The notes under the pieces are model-generated. The model searched no databases, was not told where the DNA came from, and saw nothing but the letters and a program-made list of their open reading frames with translations. 64,000 nt of DNA. It comes from Tetracladium setigerum (lineage: Eukaryota > Ascomycota > Leotiomycetes > Helotiales). The DNA lies in assembly GCA_031472005.1 (NCBI GenBank), contig PZJY01000007.1, forward strand, positions 2,219,808 through 2,283,807, read 5' to 3'. Shown one piece after another: positions 45,807 through 57,874 of the stretch. Both the position numbers and the translations under genes were made by a program. Numbering within the stretch: position 1 is the first letter of the stretch; every line of letters begins with the position of its first letter.

Positions 45807-47281
45807 GAGTCAAAAGTGACTGAAGGCATGACGTATCAATATCAACATCAATCTATTTTCAAACAGCAGTAATTAATGACTTCCTTATTCGTTATGTGCC
45901 AGTTCAAGTACTTGCTGAATTTTGAGATACAGATATGTAGAACTGCAAGAATGAAGAGAGACCCCTGTTAATTAGGTAGGAAGAAAGAAAGATACACGGC
46001 ATAATCCGTGCCATTATCCCTACTTCAATATCCAAACCTCTAAACGATTCTTTTACTTAGAAAGCATTTAAGCATTGAACACAACCACTTTCTGGTGATA
46101 TCACTCCCCAAATGATGGATATATTAATGATTGAAACTGCCCGTGGAATCCCCATTTCAAGACTCATCCCTGATACGACCTCAGTCTTCCCTTGGAAATC
46201 GTAAACCATTCTACCAAAAACCTCAATTTCCCAACTACACACATCATTCCATTGAAACCGAATCAAATCAAAACCAAAATTACAGTCCAATTCATCTAAC
46301 TCTCTCCAAAACCTTCACCACTTCACAATATCTCCAAGCGTTCCGGCCTTGTAAGAAACGTAGGAAACATCAACGGCCTTCTCCGCAATAATCTGCCCGA
46401 CTTCCCTCATCTGACATATTGATAGTCTCTCTCTATGTCGAACTACTCGGCCTCGTTTCAATTACTCGGTCTCGTTAACTCGGCCTCGTTTCAAAATCAA
46501 GCAGGTAAGTAATCGGTATGGAGTTCTATGCAACTCAAGTGGAACCTCGACTCTACCCCATTAAAAGCCTCATACTCAAAATGGGCGATCTTTGAATCAC
46601 CTCACTTCAATAATCTACCTACCTATCTACCTAGGTATGTTAGAGAGATTGATAACCAAACAGTTCCGCTTTGCCTCCCATCCACGGCATTCGCCCGCGA
46701 CCTCGATCTTGATCTGGATCTTTGAATCGTTCACTTAATGAATGTTAGGTGTGGAAGGCGTCGGCTCCTCGGGCGAACAGAGATGGGCTTTGCCTGCATG
46801 AGGCAGTGTTGAAGGCAGCTCGCGTTTTCATGCAGCTCACGCACCTCAATTGGTGACACCCAGCCAATGAAAATCTAACCTTGCATGCACAGAATCCAAA
46901 CCCCTCCTCCAATTCTCCCCCGTCCGCAGCTCTGCAGCTCTGTCGCTCTGCAGGGCGGGTTAGTTTCTCGTTCAGTCGTTCAGGATAGTAAGTGCGGTGT
47001 GGTGTACAAACACAAGCGTCCAGCTCAACACATCCTCAAATCTCATTTATCTCCATCCATTTTCAGCTTTCATTTTGAAACTTCAACCGACCCAACTTCC
47101 CTCATACAATCACTGGATTTTCTTGATTTTAACAACGGTTCTGATCTGCTCTGATCGAGACGGCCAGACTAAATGTCGATTAAAGCTATCTTAGAGAAGA
47201 TTTTGAGATTTCTTCTTTTTAGTGTGAAAGTCATTGATTAATCAATCAAATCAATCGAATTGAGTCGAATAAATCGCAAAA
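45807..47281. other. Intergenic region, no gene
   Basis: About 1.5 kb of AC- and CT-rich sequence with short repeats (for example ctcggcctcgtttcaa twice near 46445-46495). No open frame here has a start, motif or splice pattern worth calling. It should hold the promoter of the CorA-like gene. Confidence 0.5.
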
Positions 47282-49372
47282 ATGGCTCTCATTTTGGATG
47301 ATTTGTCTTCATTGAAGATGAAGATTGACCGGCGAGCGAGCGGGCTATTTGGAGCCGCGTCGAAGGGAAAGGCGCCGCTGCAGGTGATGAGGGTTGGCGG
47401 TGGTGGTGGTAAGAATGATGATGAAGAGAAGAAGTCCTTCTTCATGGGCAATGAAGATATTTTGGATGTGGTGAAACTGGAAGATTTTCGAAATGATGTA
47501 AGTGCTGCTTCTCTGTGGTTGCTGCAATCAATTGCCTTACATCGGTGTGCTCACCGACATAATTTCGAATTTGGGATATCTGGGGTATACAGTAACTGAA
47601 TTCGAACTAATGGGATGAACGAAACAGAGTGCGAATGACGACGACAAGCTTTATATCTTCAGTATTCGTCAAAGTCGCACTTGGGAGAAACTGGATATCT
47701 CCCGTGAGTTTTTCGAGGCCTTCGTGAGGGCGTATGGTGTTTTCGCGCCGTTTTGGAAATGTGTATTTGCATTTGGTGTGAAAACCCAGGAGAATGAGTT
47801 TGAGTTTCCCGGAGCGAGTAAGAGGAAAACTCGGAGTGTTGATGTGGGCATGAATACTCATGGTATGTGAACAAAACCAATAACAATGTTGGATGCTTTC
47901 TTTTGAGTTGAGATGTGAGGTCCCTCTCACTGAACTGGACTTGTGCTGATTGTAGATGGATGCGACAGAAGTTTCGTATGTGCTGAGAAGAGTGGAAGAT
48001 AATGGACGTCATGAAAGTGAGGATGCGGCTTGGTCGATTCGACAGACGGCTGTTTATCACAAATTTGCTCCTTTGAAGCGAGAGGAAGAAAGGTCGACTT
48101 TCCTGATGATCTCTCCATCGCCGAATGCCGAGCATCAATATACAGAATATCTGAGGCAAAGTCAATCAGAGAACTTTGATGCTTCACCTTGGAATATACA
48201 TCGAATTTTGGTTGCGGATGGCGTTCGAGGTTGGGGAGATTACATGGCGAGTTTGGAAAAACGATTGCTTGCTTTTGTGAGTTTTTGAGATCTCCTTCTG
48301 CGAGTACAGAGGATAGCGTGATCTAAATTCTAACAAATTTGCGAACAGTCCGATCGAATTGTCATGGCGGACGTAGGATCCACATCAGAGACGTTGTCAC
48401 CTCTCAAGAACTTCATCATCAAGTTTGAAGATCGGCAAGACTTGAAGGTGCTTGAGGACTCGGTTGTGGATCTCTTGGTGATACTTCCAAAGTTTTTGCA
48501 GACTATCAAGGACATTAAAATGCATTGTGTGACTTGCTGTCGTAAATTTACTATGGAGGATGATGAAGACGAAGACCAATTTCATGCAATTTTGGATGAG
48601 TTCGATGAGTATATCAAGGAGATGGAAATGTACTTGGACCAGGCAAAAGCGTTGAATATTAGCGCCAAGGCTACAACACAGCTGGTAAGTGAAAAGATTC
48701 ACGGGCGAAATGAGAGAATTGCGCTAATTTCACTTAGCTGTCTGATCTGCTTAGCTACGAGGATGCTGTAGCGATGAAAGACTTGACAGTGAAGGCCCGT
48801 GATGAGAGTGCTTTCATGTGTTGGCTTGCGGTAAGACACAACACAAAAAAAAAACTCGTTAGATCATAAATAAGCAAGCTAACATGAGGCATAGGAACAA
48901 AATAACAAAGACGCAGCCGCTGTCAAGATCCTAACAGTCATCACATTAATTTACCTACCTTTCACAATCGTTGCCGTGAGTAATACTTTTTGCTTGCGCT
49001 TACACACTTGCTCTGGCTACATGGTCACTAACAAAACATTTGCAACAGAACTTCTTCTCGACGGAGTTTGTACAAACGAGTGACAAAGGAAGTATGATTC
49101 TTGCGAGGAACTTCTGGCTCCTTTTCGCAATCGCAATCCCACTCACGGCTTTCACAATCATGCTCTGGTGGGCCTGGGTGCACTTCACTCAGGTGCCCAA
49201 CATCACACCCATGCCGGTTGAGTTACAGCGGCAGTCTAGTTTTAACTTGTTTATGGCAGGAAATCATAAGAAGATTGAGGATCCAGAGAAAGGGATTGTT
49301 TCGCCGTCGAAAGGATCGCCGCAGCCTACTTTCCCTAGCACTGGGGAAATGGTGGGACTTGGTCCTCGGTAG
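47282..49372 (+). CDS. CorA-like membrane protein
   Basis: Fungal member of the CorA-like transporter group: a large cytosolic N-terminal domain and two C-terminal transmembrane helices, usually related to divalent-cation channels. Exons are 47282..47497, 47628..47862, 47969..48276, 48349..48684, 48738..48830, 48895..48975 and 49049..49372 (530 residues). The acceptor at 47968 is chosen because it restores VSYVLRRVED and WSIRQTAVYHKF, conserved in this group; the earlier AG gives a wrong frame. The helix before the membrane contains ESAFMCWLA and NNKDAAAVKILTVITLIYLP. TM1 is TLIYLPFTIVANFFSTEF and TM2 FWLLFAIAIPLTAFTIMLWW. The GMN signature of true CorA after TM1 is absent (NFFSTEFVQ instead), so Mg2+ transport is not assured. 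Confidence 0.82.
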
Positions 49373-50131
49373 CAACCACGTTGAAATCTCGTTAGAGAAA
49401 AGAAGATGGGTTGGAACTTTCCAGGCTTTTTTTTCTCCGTATACTTCTTCCGCGCACTTCCAAATGATAAAAAAGAATTCCTGTGTACCTGTATTTCATG
49501 GTGTGTGGGTGGTTTGGTTGTTGGAATGAGTGCTGGGCTGGGCTTTGTCAAAGGCACAATTGATATCGGATTACATGTAAGAATACAATGCAATGCAATT
49601 CAATACATCAAATACAATAGGGCTCCGCCTCTAAGGTTGACAACAGCCACAGCAAATGCTAGTGATCCCTCCTTTTGGCTCTTTTGGGGGTTCAGATGCG
49701 GCTCCATCGATTGGTGTGGTGGGTATGTGCCTGCGTACAAGGGCTGGTGATACGCCAATCTCCCGGTGTACTCGAGTAGCGGACGAACTGAGGCAGTGCA
49801 GGCTATAAGTGCCCTGTAAGTGGCCTCGAGAGGGTGTGCTGGATGAGGCTCGAAAGGGCGAAAAGAGAGAGACAGAGAGAACAAGCTGCATTGTTCCCTC
49901 CCATCATCCATCGCTAACAATGAGTGTGCAGCAGCTGCAGCAGCACTTCATTCAATACACACAATCCCCCATTGATGTCACACTGACCCATTCTCCCTCC
50001 TGCTCAACAATCACTTGTCCTTTATAAACAGCATGTGCCCATTGTTGCGGCAACCAGCGTGATACATGGCCCGACCTGAGCAAGAAGGCTGACTTAACTT
50101 GACTTTACTTGACTGACTGCATCTGCCCGCC
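49373..50131. other. Intergenic region, no gene
   Basis: 3' UTR of the CorA-like gene and promoter of the kinase gene. Overlapping open frames at 49406-49920 do not start plausibly and have no motif. Confidence 0.45.
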
Positions 50132-52706
50132 ATGGGCTGCTTCTCGCTGGTGTCGCATGCCTTGCAAAAGCTTCGTCAACCATCGAAGAAGACGAAGAAG
50201 ACGAAGAAGGACTCCTCTCCACCACCACCACGACCGCCACAACCAGAAGAAAAAGAAGAGATAGAAGAAGAAGGAAATTATGTTTCCGAGAAAGATGATG
50301 TTGCTGCTGCTGCCGTCGAGCGCGCTATTGTAAGGAGACACCAAAGATGCTGTTCGAGTGAGGGAGGGATGTGGAGAGTGGAAAGTGCTAACAGCCCTCA
50401 TTGTTGTAGAACCCAAGCATCCAAGCCGCCCCTCCACCCTCAGAAGCACAAGCGTCCCCTCCCTTAGACAAGACCTTGGACATCCCCAAAGAACCCGAAT
50501 CCAATTCCCCCATAGCAGTTCAGATACATCGATCTCCGACATCTGACACAATTGTTGGAGGCGATAGCACCACTGGCGACGATGTAACCCCTCCAGCTCC
50601 CTCTCCCGAGGCCCAGAACTTGAAGCCTCGATCAACGCATTCGAATTCCTCCTTCCAACACGCTCGCGGAGACAGCGACGATGTAGCGACTCTAGCTCTC
50701 TCCCCCGAGGCCCAGAGTTTAAAGCCCCAATCGTCGCATTCGAATTCCTTCTTCCAGCGCGCTCGCGGAGACAGCAACGATGTTTCGACTCCAGCTCTCT
50801 CCCCGCGGCCCAGAGCTTGAAGCCTCAATCAACGCATTCAAATTCCTCCTCCTTCCAGCGCACTCGCGGAGAAAGCGACTTGACCGTTCAAGAGGATAAA
50901 TTAAAGCATCGTCTGCGAAACGCCGAGACTAGATGTCATTCTCGTCGCCAACAGTCCATCATTCCTCGGTCCCAGTTGGAGGCTTTGTTGACAGTCGAGG
51001 CAGTGGAGGAAGATCTTCGAGCAGCCAGGCCCGACTTGGACCTGCCAACCGCTCATGAATATGCCGTAGAGATCTGCAGAGGTTCGAAGCAGCTTTACGC
51101 AATTCTGGTACTTCTTGATAGGGCCGCAGACATCTGTGCATTGTTGGGTGAGGGGATCACGGATTGTGAGCTACCACTGTCAATGCCGGAGTATGGCATT
51201 CGCGCCCTGCAACGCAAGAGGGGTCCTGCAATCGAAACATTCTCGACCTGGTTGGGCGATTCCCTCGTACAGTTCTGGAATGAACAGTTCAAAGTTGCGG
51301 CTCCGATATTCAGGCAGTGCGGGCACAATGACTTCGACGACGGCACCATTTTACCCTTCGTTCGCTTAAGAAAGGGAGAGAACACTATTCACCAAAACGA
51401 GGAGGGAGGTTACGGCATTGTCTACCCCGTCCGAATCCACCCCGATCACCATGGCTTCTGGGAATCAAAGTCCGAGGATGAAGAGCCTCTGGTAGCTGTC
51501 AAGCAGTTGAAATCCCAACGCGAAGATGAATTCCACAGGGAACAAGATATCCTTTTACAACTGGGAACGAAAAACCATCCACATCTTATCAGGCTTCTCG
51601 CCACCTTCAAGTATGAGGAGAGATACCATTTGATGTTCCCTTATGCAAATGCGAATCTGAGAACGTATTGGAACGACCATAATCCGCGTCCAGACTTCGA
51701 TCGAAATACAGTTCTCTGGGCCATCCACCAAATGAGGGGTATTTCCCATGCTTTACAGCTCATCCATAATTTCAGTCTTACAATCCCACTGCTGGTTCCC
51801 GACCTATCAGAGATCAAAACGTCAAGAGATGCAAAGCTCGACATCTCTGCAGGCGAGGAACTGTACGGCAGACACGGCGATATAAAACCGGAAAATCTTC
51901 TCTGGTTCAGAGAGGAAAACAAACTGAAGATTGCAGATTTCGGCCTTGGCAGATTCCATGGGCGAGACTCACGATCCAAGGTCGACCCACGAACAGCTAC
52001 AGCATCTCCTACCTATGAACCACCCGAGTGCAGGCTTCTTCGCCCGGTCTCTCGTGCGTATGATATCTGGAGCCTTGGATGTCTATTGTTAGAATTCCTT
52101 ACGTGGCTATTAGAAGGCTCAAAGAAAATCGAAGCCTTCTCCGAATACAGAGGAAGGATTTCGGCCAGCAATGGAATTGATGACGACTACTTCTATACCG
52201 TCCTTCCCAATAGTTACGAAAGAGAGGCCGTCGTAAGAGACAAGGTTATTGAATGGGTCCAAGAGCTCCATAAACACGAGAAGTGCAGTGAACTCATCCA
52301 TGACCTGCTAGACCTCACCATGAGAGACTTGCTTGTTGTCGACTCCAAACAGCGGATTGGTGCTGCCGAATTGACACTGTCACTCACCGAATTCGCGAAA
52401 AAGGCGGAGAACAACGAGGAATACATGTTGAAGGCAGTTCCTCCCAAACCAAGGTCAAACCGAGCCAAATCGGACCCGGTCCCCAAAGTTAGTCGTGAAC
52501 CGAAACCGAACGCCAAGAGAACGTCGGTGACCTTTGCAGATGGGATAAAGGTTGAAAAGAAGATGACCCCGCCTTCGCCGAGACCTGTACCTGCTATTCT
52601 CCCTTACAGCTTGAGGGATCTCGAAGGTCGCTCAACAACCGATTTGACGACCCGCAATCCGACCAGAAATTCGAGTACTTGGCCTATCAAAAGTGTCAGC
52701 ACTTGA
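50132..52706 (+). CDS. Protein kinase with repeat-rich N-terminal region, one -1 frame change
   Basis: Serine/threonine-type protein kinase. Exon 1 is 50132..50329 and exon 2 50410..52706. The N-terminus (MGCFSLVSHALQKLR, possible N-myristoylation/palmitoylation site) is followed by basic and Pro-rich stretches and three tandem repeats of about 32 residues containing LKP-STHSNSSFQ-ARGDS. In the third repeat (CCCC at 50801-50804, where the second has CCCCC) the frame must shift by -1 to enter the long kinase frame; no intron does this. The catalytic part has the glycine loop EGGYGIVYPV, VAVKQLK, the catalytic loop RHGDIKPENLLWF, IADFGLG and SPTYEPPE, then DIWSLGCLLLEFLTWL, so it appears active. 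The C-terminal tail is basic and Ser/Pro-rich. The family is a fungal-specific expansion of kinases; substrate unknown. Confidence 0.85.
50572..50869 (+). repeat. Three tandem ~96-bp repeats in the kinase N-terminal region
   Basis: Units start near ctctcccgaggcccagaac and encode SPEAQNLKPRSTHSNSSFQ and two variants (SPEAQSLKPQSSHSNSFFQ; third with SNSSSF). They are in-frame coding repeats, except for the missing C in the third unit. Confidence 0.75.
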
Positions 52707-54295
52707 AAGCGGAACCGAGAAAGATCATCATGCTTATCGAGGAGGTATTGTACTTAGGATGTCGTCAATCCATGGTTCCCCACAATGGGTCCTCAAGGTA
52801 TGTATTGTTCTTTTGTTCGCTATAGTAGCACCAACTGACATTAAAATAGCACCCTTGAAACTCAGATTGACATCAGCAAAGACAGACGATTCAGAGTGGT
52901 GACGACTTGTACCAACATATACCTGCCTACGTGCACATTTCTCACAACGCAGAAGGCACGTGACGCAGATTTGTTAATTTAGGACAGTCTTCACCATACC
53001 CCAGCTCTGCCATCTTCAATTTCGAACAGACACACCAGCAACGCAATCTTTCTGAATGGAGCAATTTACCCCTCCATTCCATTCTGCGCAATGTGTAGAT
53101 CTGAACCCCTCATAATATTGTACTGTACTGTAGAGCACATAAGTCAAAGATATTAGCCAAGCCGCCTGGATAAACGCATTTGCATAGGTACCTAGCCTTG
53201 GATTTCTTGGGGTGAAGTACATAGAGCGGAGGATGTTGCTTTTTTTTTCTGTTTTCTATTTGTTTTTGGCCGTCTTTTTTTGGCTTTGGCCTTTGCTTTT
53301 ACTCTTACTCGGACGATGCATAAATGCATTAGAATAGATTTCGAATTGTTGTACTGTAGTTAGCGAGGCCTTTTTGTTTTGCTTGGAAAGAATACGATAC
53401 CCCCTTTTGCCTACATTGCATTTAATTACATTCATATTACCGATGATGTGTTCATTGACTATGTGCTGCTCTGTCGTTTCCGGTCATTGGGTGAGGTGCT
53501 AAGTGTTTTGTTTTGTTCGGCTTGCATTGTTCGTTGTTATTGATTCGATTCAATTTCCATCTTTTGATCTCTGCCATTCTCTTCCCTTTCGAACTGGGAA
53601 ATTGTCATTTGCATGCATGCCTTAGTGATCAAATAGATATCTTGAGGGCAATTCGCAAGTTTTGAGAATTAGCAGTCAATTCGCATATGATACTTGGGAT
53701 TGGGATGAAATTAAGATAAGAATGAATGTGTCGTTCAGTATCGTTTGTTTTTTATTTGTGGGGATAAAGTTGATCGTGAGATGAGATTGTTGAAGAGCAG
53801 GTAGAAGGAAGAGAGAGAGAGAGAGAGAGAGAGCCATTGAGAAAGTCAAGGACTTCTCTAGGTGGATCTGTGCTCACACAGCATCTAAGGCCGGGAAAAG
53901 ACATTTGTTCTTGTATCAGAAATTTTTGCACATATCAAGTCTGGAGAAGCAAATATGAAGGAAATGAGTTTGTATTTTTTTTTGGAAACAGAAAATCAAA
54001 ATAATAAAATCCAATGTAGTCACGCTTTACATCTCACTTCGTCCCCGTGCCACTTTCCATGCAGATGTAAAAACGAAAATTGAAATAGAAGAGAGAAGAA
54101 AGAAGATAGAAAACATAAAAGCAGTCGAAATTCCAAGCACCAAGCACCCAGCCAGGAGTGCCAACTTCTCGTATTCCACCTAGTCAATGTCCCGGTATTA
54201 TCGCTGGCATTTGTCGACACCAAGGCTCTGGGAAATCCCAGCTACAGATGCGAATACCCAGATAGCCAGCCAGGAAGATAGACAGACAAGATGAT
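52707..54295. other. Intergenic region with GA microsatellite, no gene
   Basis: About 1.6 kb without a supportable gene between the plus-strand kinase and the minus-strand defensin, so mainly 3' flanks. T-runs lie at about 53240-53280 and a (GA)n run at 53811-53833. Confidence 0.5.
53811..53833. repeat. (GA)n microsatellite
   Basis: About eleven uninterrupted GA units. Confidence 0.85.
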
Positions 54296-54783
54296 CTATT
54301 TGTAGCAAGTGCAAGTTCTGCAAACACAACATCGTCAGCTCAATTCCAAGCATCGCTTATCACTCAACACTCTCCAGCAAGAAAGAAAGAACAGAGAAGA
54401 TAGAGAGAACGACTTACCCGTCAAACCAACCAGCACAATAACCACCATTTCTACCTTTAATACTCTTGCACTGTATCAATCATTAGTACATCAGTACTTT
54501 TTACTTCTTACGGCTTGCTGCTCTGATTGACTGGATTTTTGGCGGGGCTGCGCTGGTGAGCAGGCTTGATACTTACATGATTGTGGCACTTCATCTCGTT
54601 GAATGGGCAGCCAAATCCTCGAGCTTCGAGACCTCGCTTAGATGGGGCAGGTCCATCGACCCATCCGAGTCCGGATGAACCGTCGACGGTGCCCTCGATT
54701 GCATTGCTGGAATCGTCGGCGGGGGTGGGAGATGCGGCGGCGAGGGTGGCCATGAGGGTGATGAAGATGATTGAGAATTGCAT
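54296..54783 (-). CDS. Fungal defensin precursor (CS-alpha-beta, micasin/plectasin type)
   Basis: Small secreted antimicrobial-type peptide precursor of 93 residues. Exons on the minus strand are 54783..54577, 54470..54418 and 54317..54296, with consistent phases. Exon 1 encodes a signal peptide (MQFSIIFITLMATLAAAS), an acidic propeptide with a Kex2-like Lys-Arg (PAPSKR) followed by GLEAR, and the mature start GFGCPFNEMKCHNH. Exons 2 and 3 supply the remaining cysteines (CKSIKG, YCAG, CTCYK). The six cysteines follow C-X6-C-X3-C-X10-C-X7-C-X1-C in a 38-residue mature peptide, the spacing of cysteine-stabilised alpha-beta defensins; the start GFGC and the HNHC / CTC ends match known fungal defensins such as micasin and plectasin. 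Those bind lipid II of Gram-positive bacteria; activity here is inference. Without splicing the frame runs into an intron-encoded tail, so single-exon gene finding would miss it. Confidence 0.9.
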
Positions 54784-56992
54784 TTTGAATTGTTGGTTGT
54801 GGATGGAGGGGATGGGGATTTTTTGTGTTGAGGTAGTTGGTTTGGATTGGTTTGGGTTTTGGGTTGTTGTTGTTGATGATGATGATCCGATGAGGAAGTT
54901 GTGATTGTTGTGTTGATGAGAAAAGGGAATCTGGAGGAGAATTTGGGTCCTTATATACCTTTTCTTTGGACAATTGCTTGATGAGAAGCTCGCGGGTTGA
55001 GTCTACGTTAGGTCTAGAGTGTTGATCCAAGAATAAACATTCCATCGTAACATGATGCTTAGAACTTTTCCCATCATCATCATCAGGCATTGATTACTTC
55101 CCCTCATGTAAGATAGACCGTCTGTTCTGCCGATTTGATTAAAATATAATCCTTCAGGAATTGGGAATTATCACCCTGAAGCTCAATCTCTTTGTCACTT
55201 CATCACTTGAAATATCTTGCACAGTGACTTGCACCCAAACAACCATTCTTTGAGCTTTTCCCAAAAGAGACTCAAGGTGCGAGAAAGATGTATCAGAAAG
55301 AGTTACAAGGACCAACGATTAGTTACATGCCAACAAAATGCAGAGAATAAGAAAATCCTGAAGGAAGTCCGTTTCTCTTGGAATCACAAGGCTGGAGCTT
55401 GATGGTCACCTCAAGAAGCAAGAAGAGTTAAGATGTTTCCTAAACTTGAAACAATGCAAGTGAATCCCAAGTTCTCAACGCTTGTTGAACGACCAACCAG
55501 AAGAACTCTGTCCCTGTTCTGCCGTAGAATAAACTTTTAGATTGTGGCTTGCGGCTCTCCCGAAGGATGTGCCTCATATTGGACAGTTGACGGAAATAAA
55601 CACTATGTCTTGATTGGGTGTCACGGCTGTACTACAGCACTGTACATGTACATCGAAGCGGAGAAGCGAAGAATTCTGAATGCGGCATTTGTTTACTTCG
55701 TTTCTGCCCCGCACTTAGTACCTGACAAGTAAAGTACACTTTAGAGTTGCACTACTTGTACCGAGTACAACTTGAAGTGCTCGGCTCGCTAGGCATCCAC
55801 CAACTATTCCCCGCCGTCATGAAGGATCACTTGGATTAGAAGTCGGACGAATAGCTCCCCGAAGTCAAATCTGATTTACATGCAGAAATTGGTGCGCTTT
55901 GCATTATTACATCTCGCATTATTACTAAAGATCTTCAAATGTTTGAGGGGTACCTTGAAATGGTATTGAACCAGGCTGTGTATGATCATGATCGCCAGTG
56001 ACGAATGACCGTTTTCCTGCCAACGCATTCAATCACTTTCTACCAAATATTTTTTTGGCCACTGAAGCGTCCCAGATGAGGTTGAAATCCCTGTTCAGGA
56101 TCAAACGAAAAGTAGCTGATGATTTCCCACGAATATAGTAACTGTGCAGGGGAAGCGAGATGATTGGGGTAACCTTTGCTTCCCAGAATGCAATACAACA
56201 TTCAATTAAGAAGTCGACCTCCAGTCAACCTTGCGCATATTGGCGAAGCCAGAAGCTAGAAGCTAACAAGACGTCTCAATCCTCGTTGTCTTTCTAAAAG
56301 AATGCGAAATGAAAACTATACACGCAGCTGCAAGGCAAATCAACCGCATAAACCCAAGGACTTTGGAGGGGCAAGAGCGAAGGAATCAAACTGCAACTTT
56401 TCAGCATTGATTGACCTTGTTGTTCACCAGCAAAATACGTCTCCAACCAAGAAAGTATCATCATGATCTAGCGAAAGTATGATGGCAAAGACCTGACGCT
56501 CGTCAGTCAAGCTACGAGTAATTAAGCGATCCACGGCGAAAAGATAATTTTGCACGGGATAAAATCATTGATCACACTTGAGGTTTCGATGACTTGCTGT
56601 TAAGGGAAGGTAAGAAGAAGCAAGACCGGAAGTTTGTGAGAGGGGAAGGGGTGATTTGATTTTGGCACTAGCGGCCGCTTGCTGCATCTCACGACTTCCT
56701 CCTCTTGCTCCTCAGAGCTCATTTCTAGCCATCACAACCAACCTCTATACTACAATGGCAACCACGATGTCATGCGAACAAGAAAAACAAGCAAGTGCTA
56801 CTATGGCATTCCATTGTCTCAAAATTAAAGTCGAGTTGACTGATTCCTTTCTCCCACTCTCCAACACAACAACCCCGCTGTCATCCATTGCCACATGCCC
56901 CTACGAAATTCGATATATCAATACAATCGAAACCTTCTCGACCCCTCTCTACCTCTATCTTGCTACATAACGCCTCCAACCCTAGCTCCAGA
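54784..56992. other. Long intergenic region, no gene
   Basis: About 2.2 kb between the divergent defensin and GH17 genes. Its left end is the defensin promoter; the right end (56650-56990) is pyrimidine-rich and probably the GH17 promoter and 5' UTR. I found no coding frame with support in between. Confidence 0.5.
54951..54958 (-). promoter_or_regulatory. Putative TATA box of the defensin gene
   Basis: TATATAAG on the minus strand lies about 170 nt upstream of the ATG at 54783, leaving room for a 5' UTR of 130-140 nt. A consensus TATA box fits an inducible secreted-peptide gene. Confidence 0.55.
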
Positions 56993-57874
56993 ATGAAGCA
57001 TGCAATTTTCACTCTCGCTCTTGCAGCAACCATTACCTCGGCCAATGCCTACTGGTCTGGATTCAACGCCCAAGCTACTCTGGCAAACGGTGCTTGCAAA
57101 ACTCAATCCGACTGGGAGAACGATTTCAATCTGATGAAAAGACTCACCGGCTTCACTAGTCTCCGTCTCTACGCATCTTCCGACTGCGATACTCTTGCTC
57201 GAGCCGTGCCCGCGGCAATAAAGACAGGTGGTACAGTACTTGTCGGTGTCTGGACGGAGGATTGGGCTCATTTCGATCGGGAGAAGCAAGCTCTGCTGGC
57301 TGCTGTCAGACAGTATGGCTTTGGATGGATGATTGCAACCAGTGTTGGCAGCGAGGACTTGTACCGAAAGGATACAAATGCCGCTACATTGGCCGGGCAG
57401 ATTTATGACGTCCGAGGCATGCTTTCTACCGTTAAGGGATACAGTACCAACGTGCAAGTCGGACACGTTGATACTTGGACGGCGTGGGTAGATCCGCAAA
57501 ATGAAGCTGTCATCAGAGCCTGCGATTTCGTTGGGACCGATGGATATCCATACTTTCAAAACGCACAAAACAACCCTATCGACCAAGGCCACAATTTGTT
57601 CTGGGAATCAATTCGAGTGACTAGACAGGTTGTAGATCGAGTGAAGCCTGGCGTCTGGGTCTGGAATACTGAGAGTGGATGGCCAACTTCTGGCAAGACC
57701 GAGAACCAGGCTGTTCCAAGCTTGCTGAATGCGGCAAGGTATTGGAAGGAAGTTGCTTGCCCGTCATTTGCGTCGATGCATACGTTCTGGTATTCGTTGC
57801 AGGATTTCAATGCTAGTCCATCGTTCGGGGTAGCTGATGGCAATGGAAGTGCTCTCTACGACTTGAAATGTTGA
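56993..57874 (+). CDS. Secreted glycoside hydrolase family 17 (beta-1,3-glucan active)
   Basis: Endo- or exo-beta-1,3-glucanase/transglycosylase acting at the cell wall. A single exon of 293 residues. The ATG at 56993 gives a signal peptide (MKHAIFTLALAATITSANA); the frame upstream to 56888 lacks secretory features. Catalytic motifs of GH17 are the acid/base in SVGSEDLYRKD and the nucleophile in NTESGWPTSG; supporting blocks are FTSLRLYASSDCDTL, GGTVLVGVWTEDW, VGHVDTWTAWVDP and FVGTDGYPYFQ, and the C-terminal strand FWYSLQDFN. No GPI-anchor signal or Ser/Thr-rich tail follows, so the enzyme is probably released. Likely roles are wall remodelling or glucan degradation. Confidence 0.92.
   Translation: MKHAIFTLALAATITSANAYWSGFNAQATLANGACKTQSDWENDFNLMKRLTGFTSLRLYASSDCDTLARAVPAAIKTGGTVLVGVWTEDWAHFDREKQALLAAVRQYGFGWMIATSVGSEDLYRKDTNAATLAGQIYDVRGMLSTVKGYSTNVQVGHVDTWTAWVDPQNEAVIRACDFVGTDGYPYFQNAQNNPIDQGHNLFWESIRVTRQVVDRVKPGVWVWNTESGWPTSGKTENQAVPSLLNAARYWKEVACPSFASMHTFWYSLQDFNASPSFGVADGNGSALYDLKC

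Noticed and set aside
54508..54783. Single-exon 91-residue reading of the defensin locus
   Set aside because: It reads through a GTAAGT donor after the second cysteine motif; splicing restores the six-cysteine pattern.
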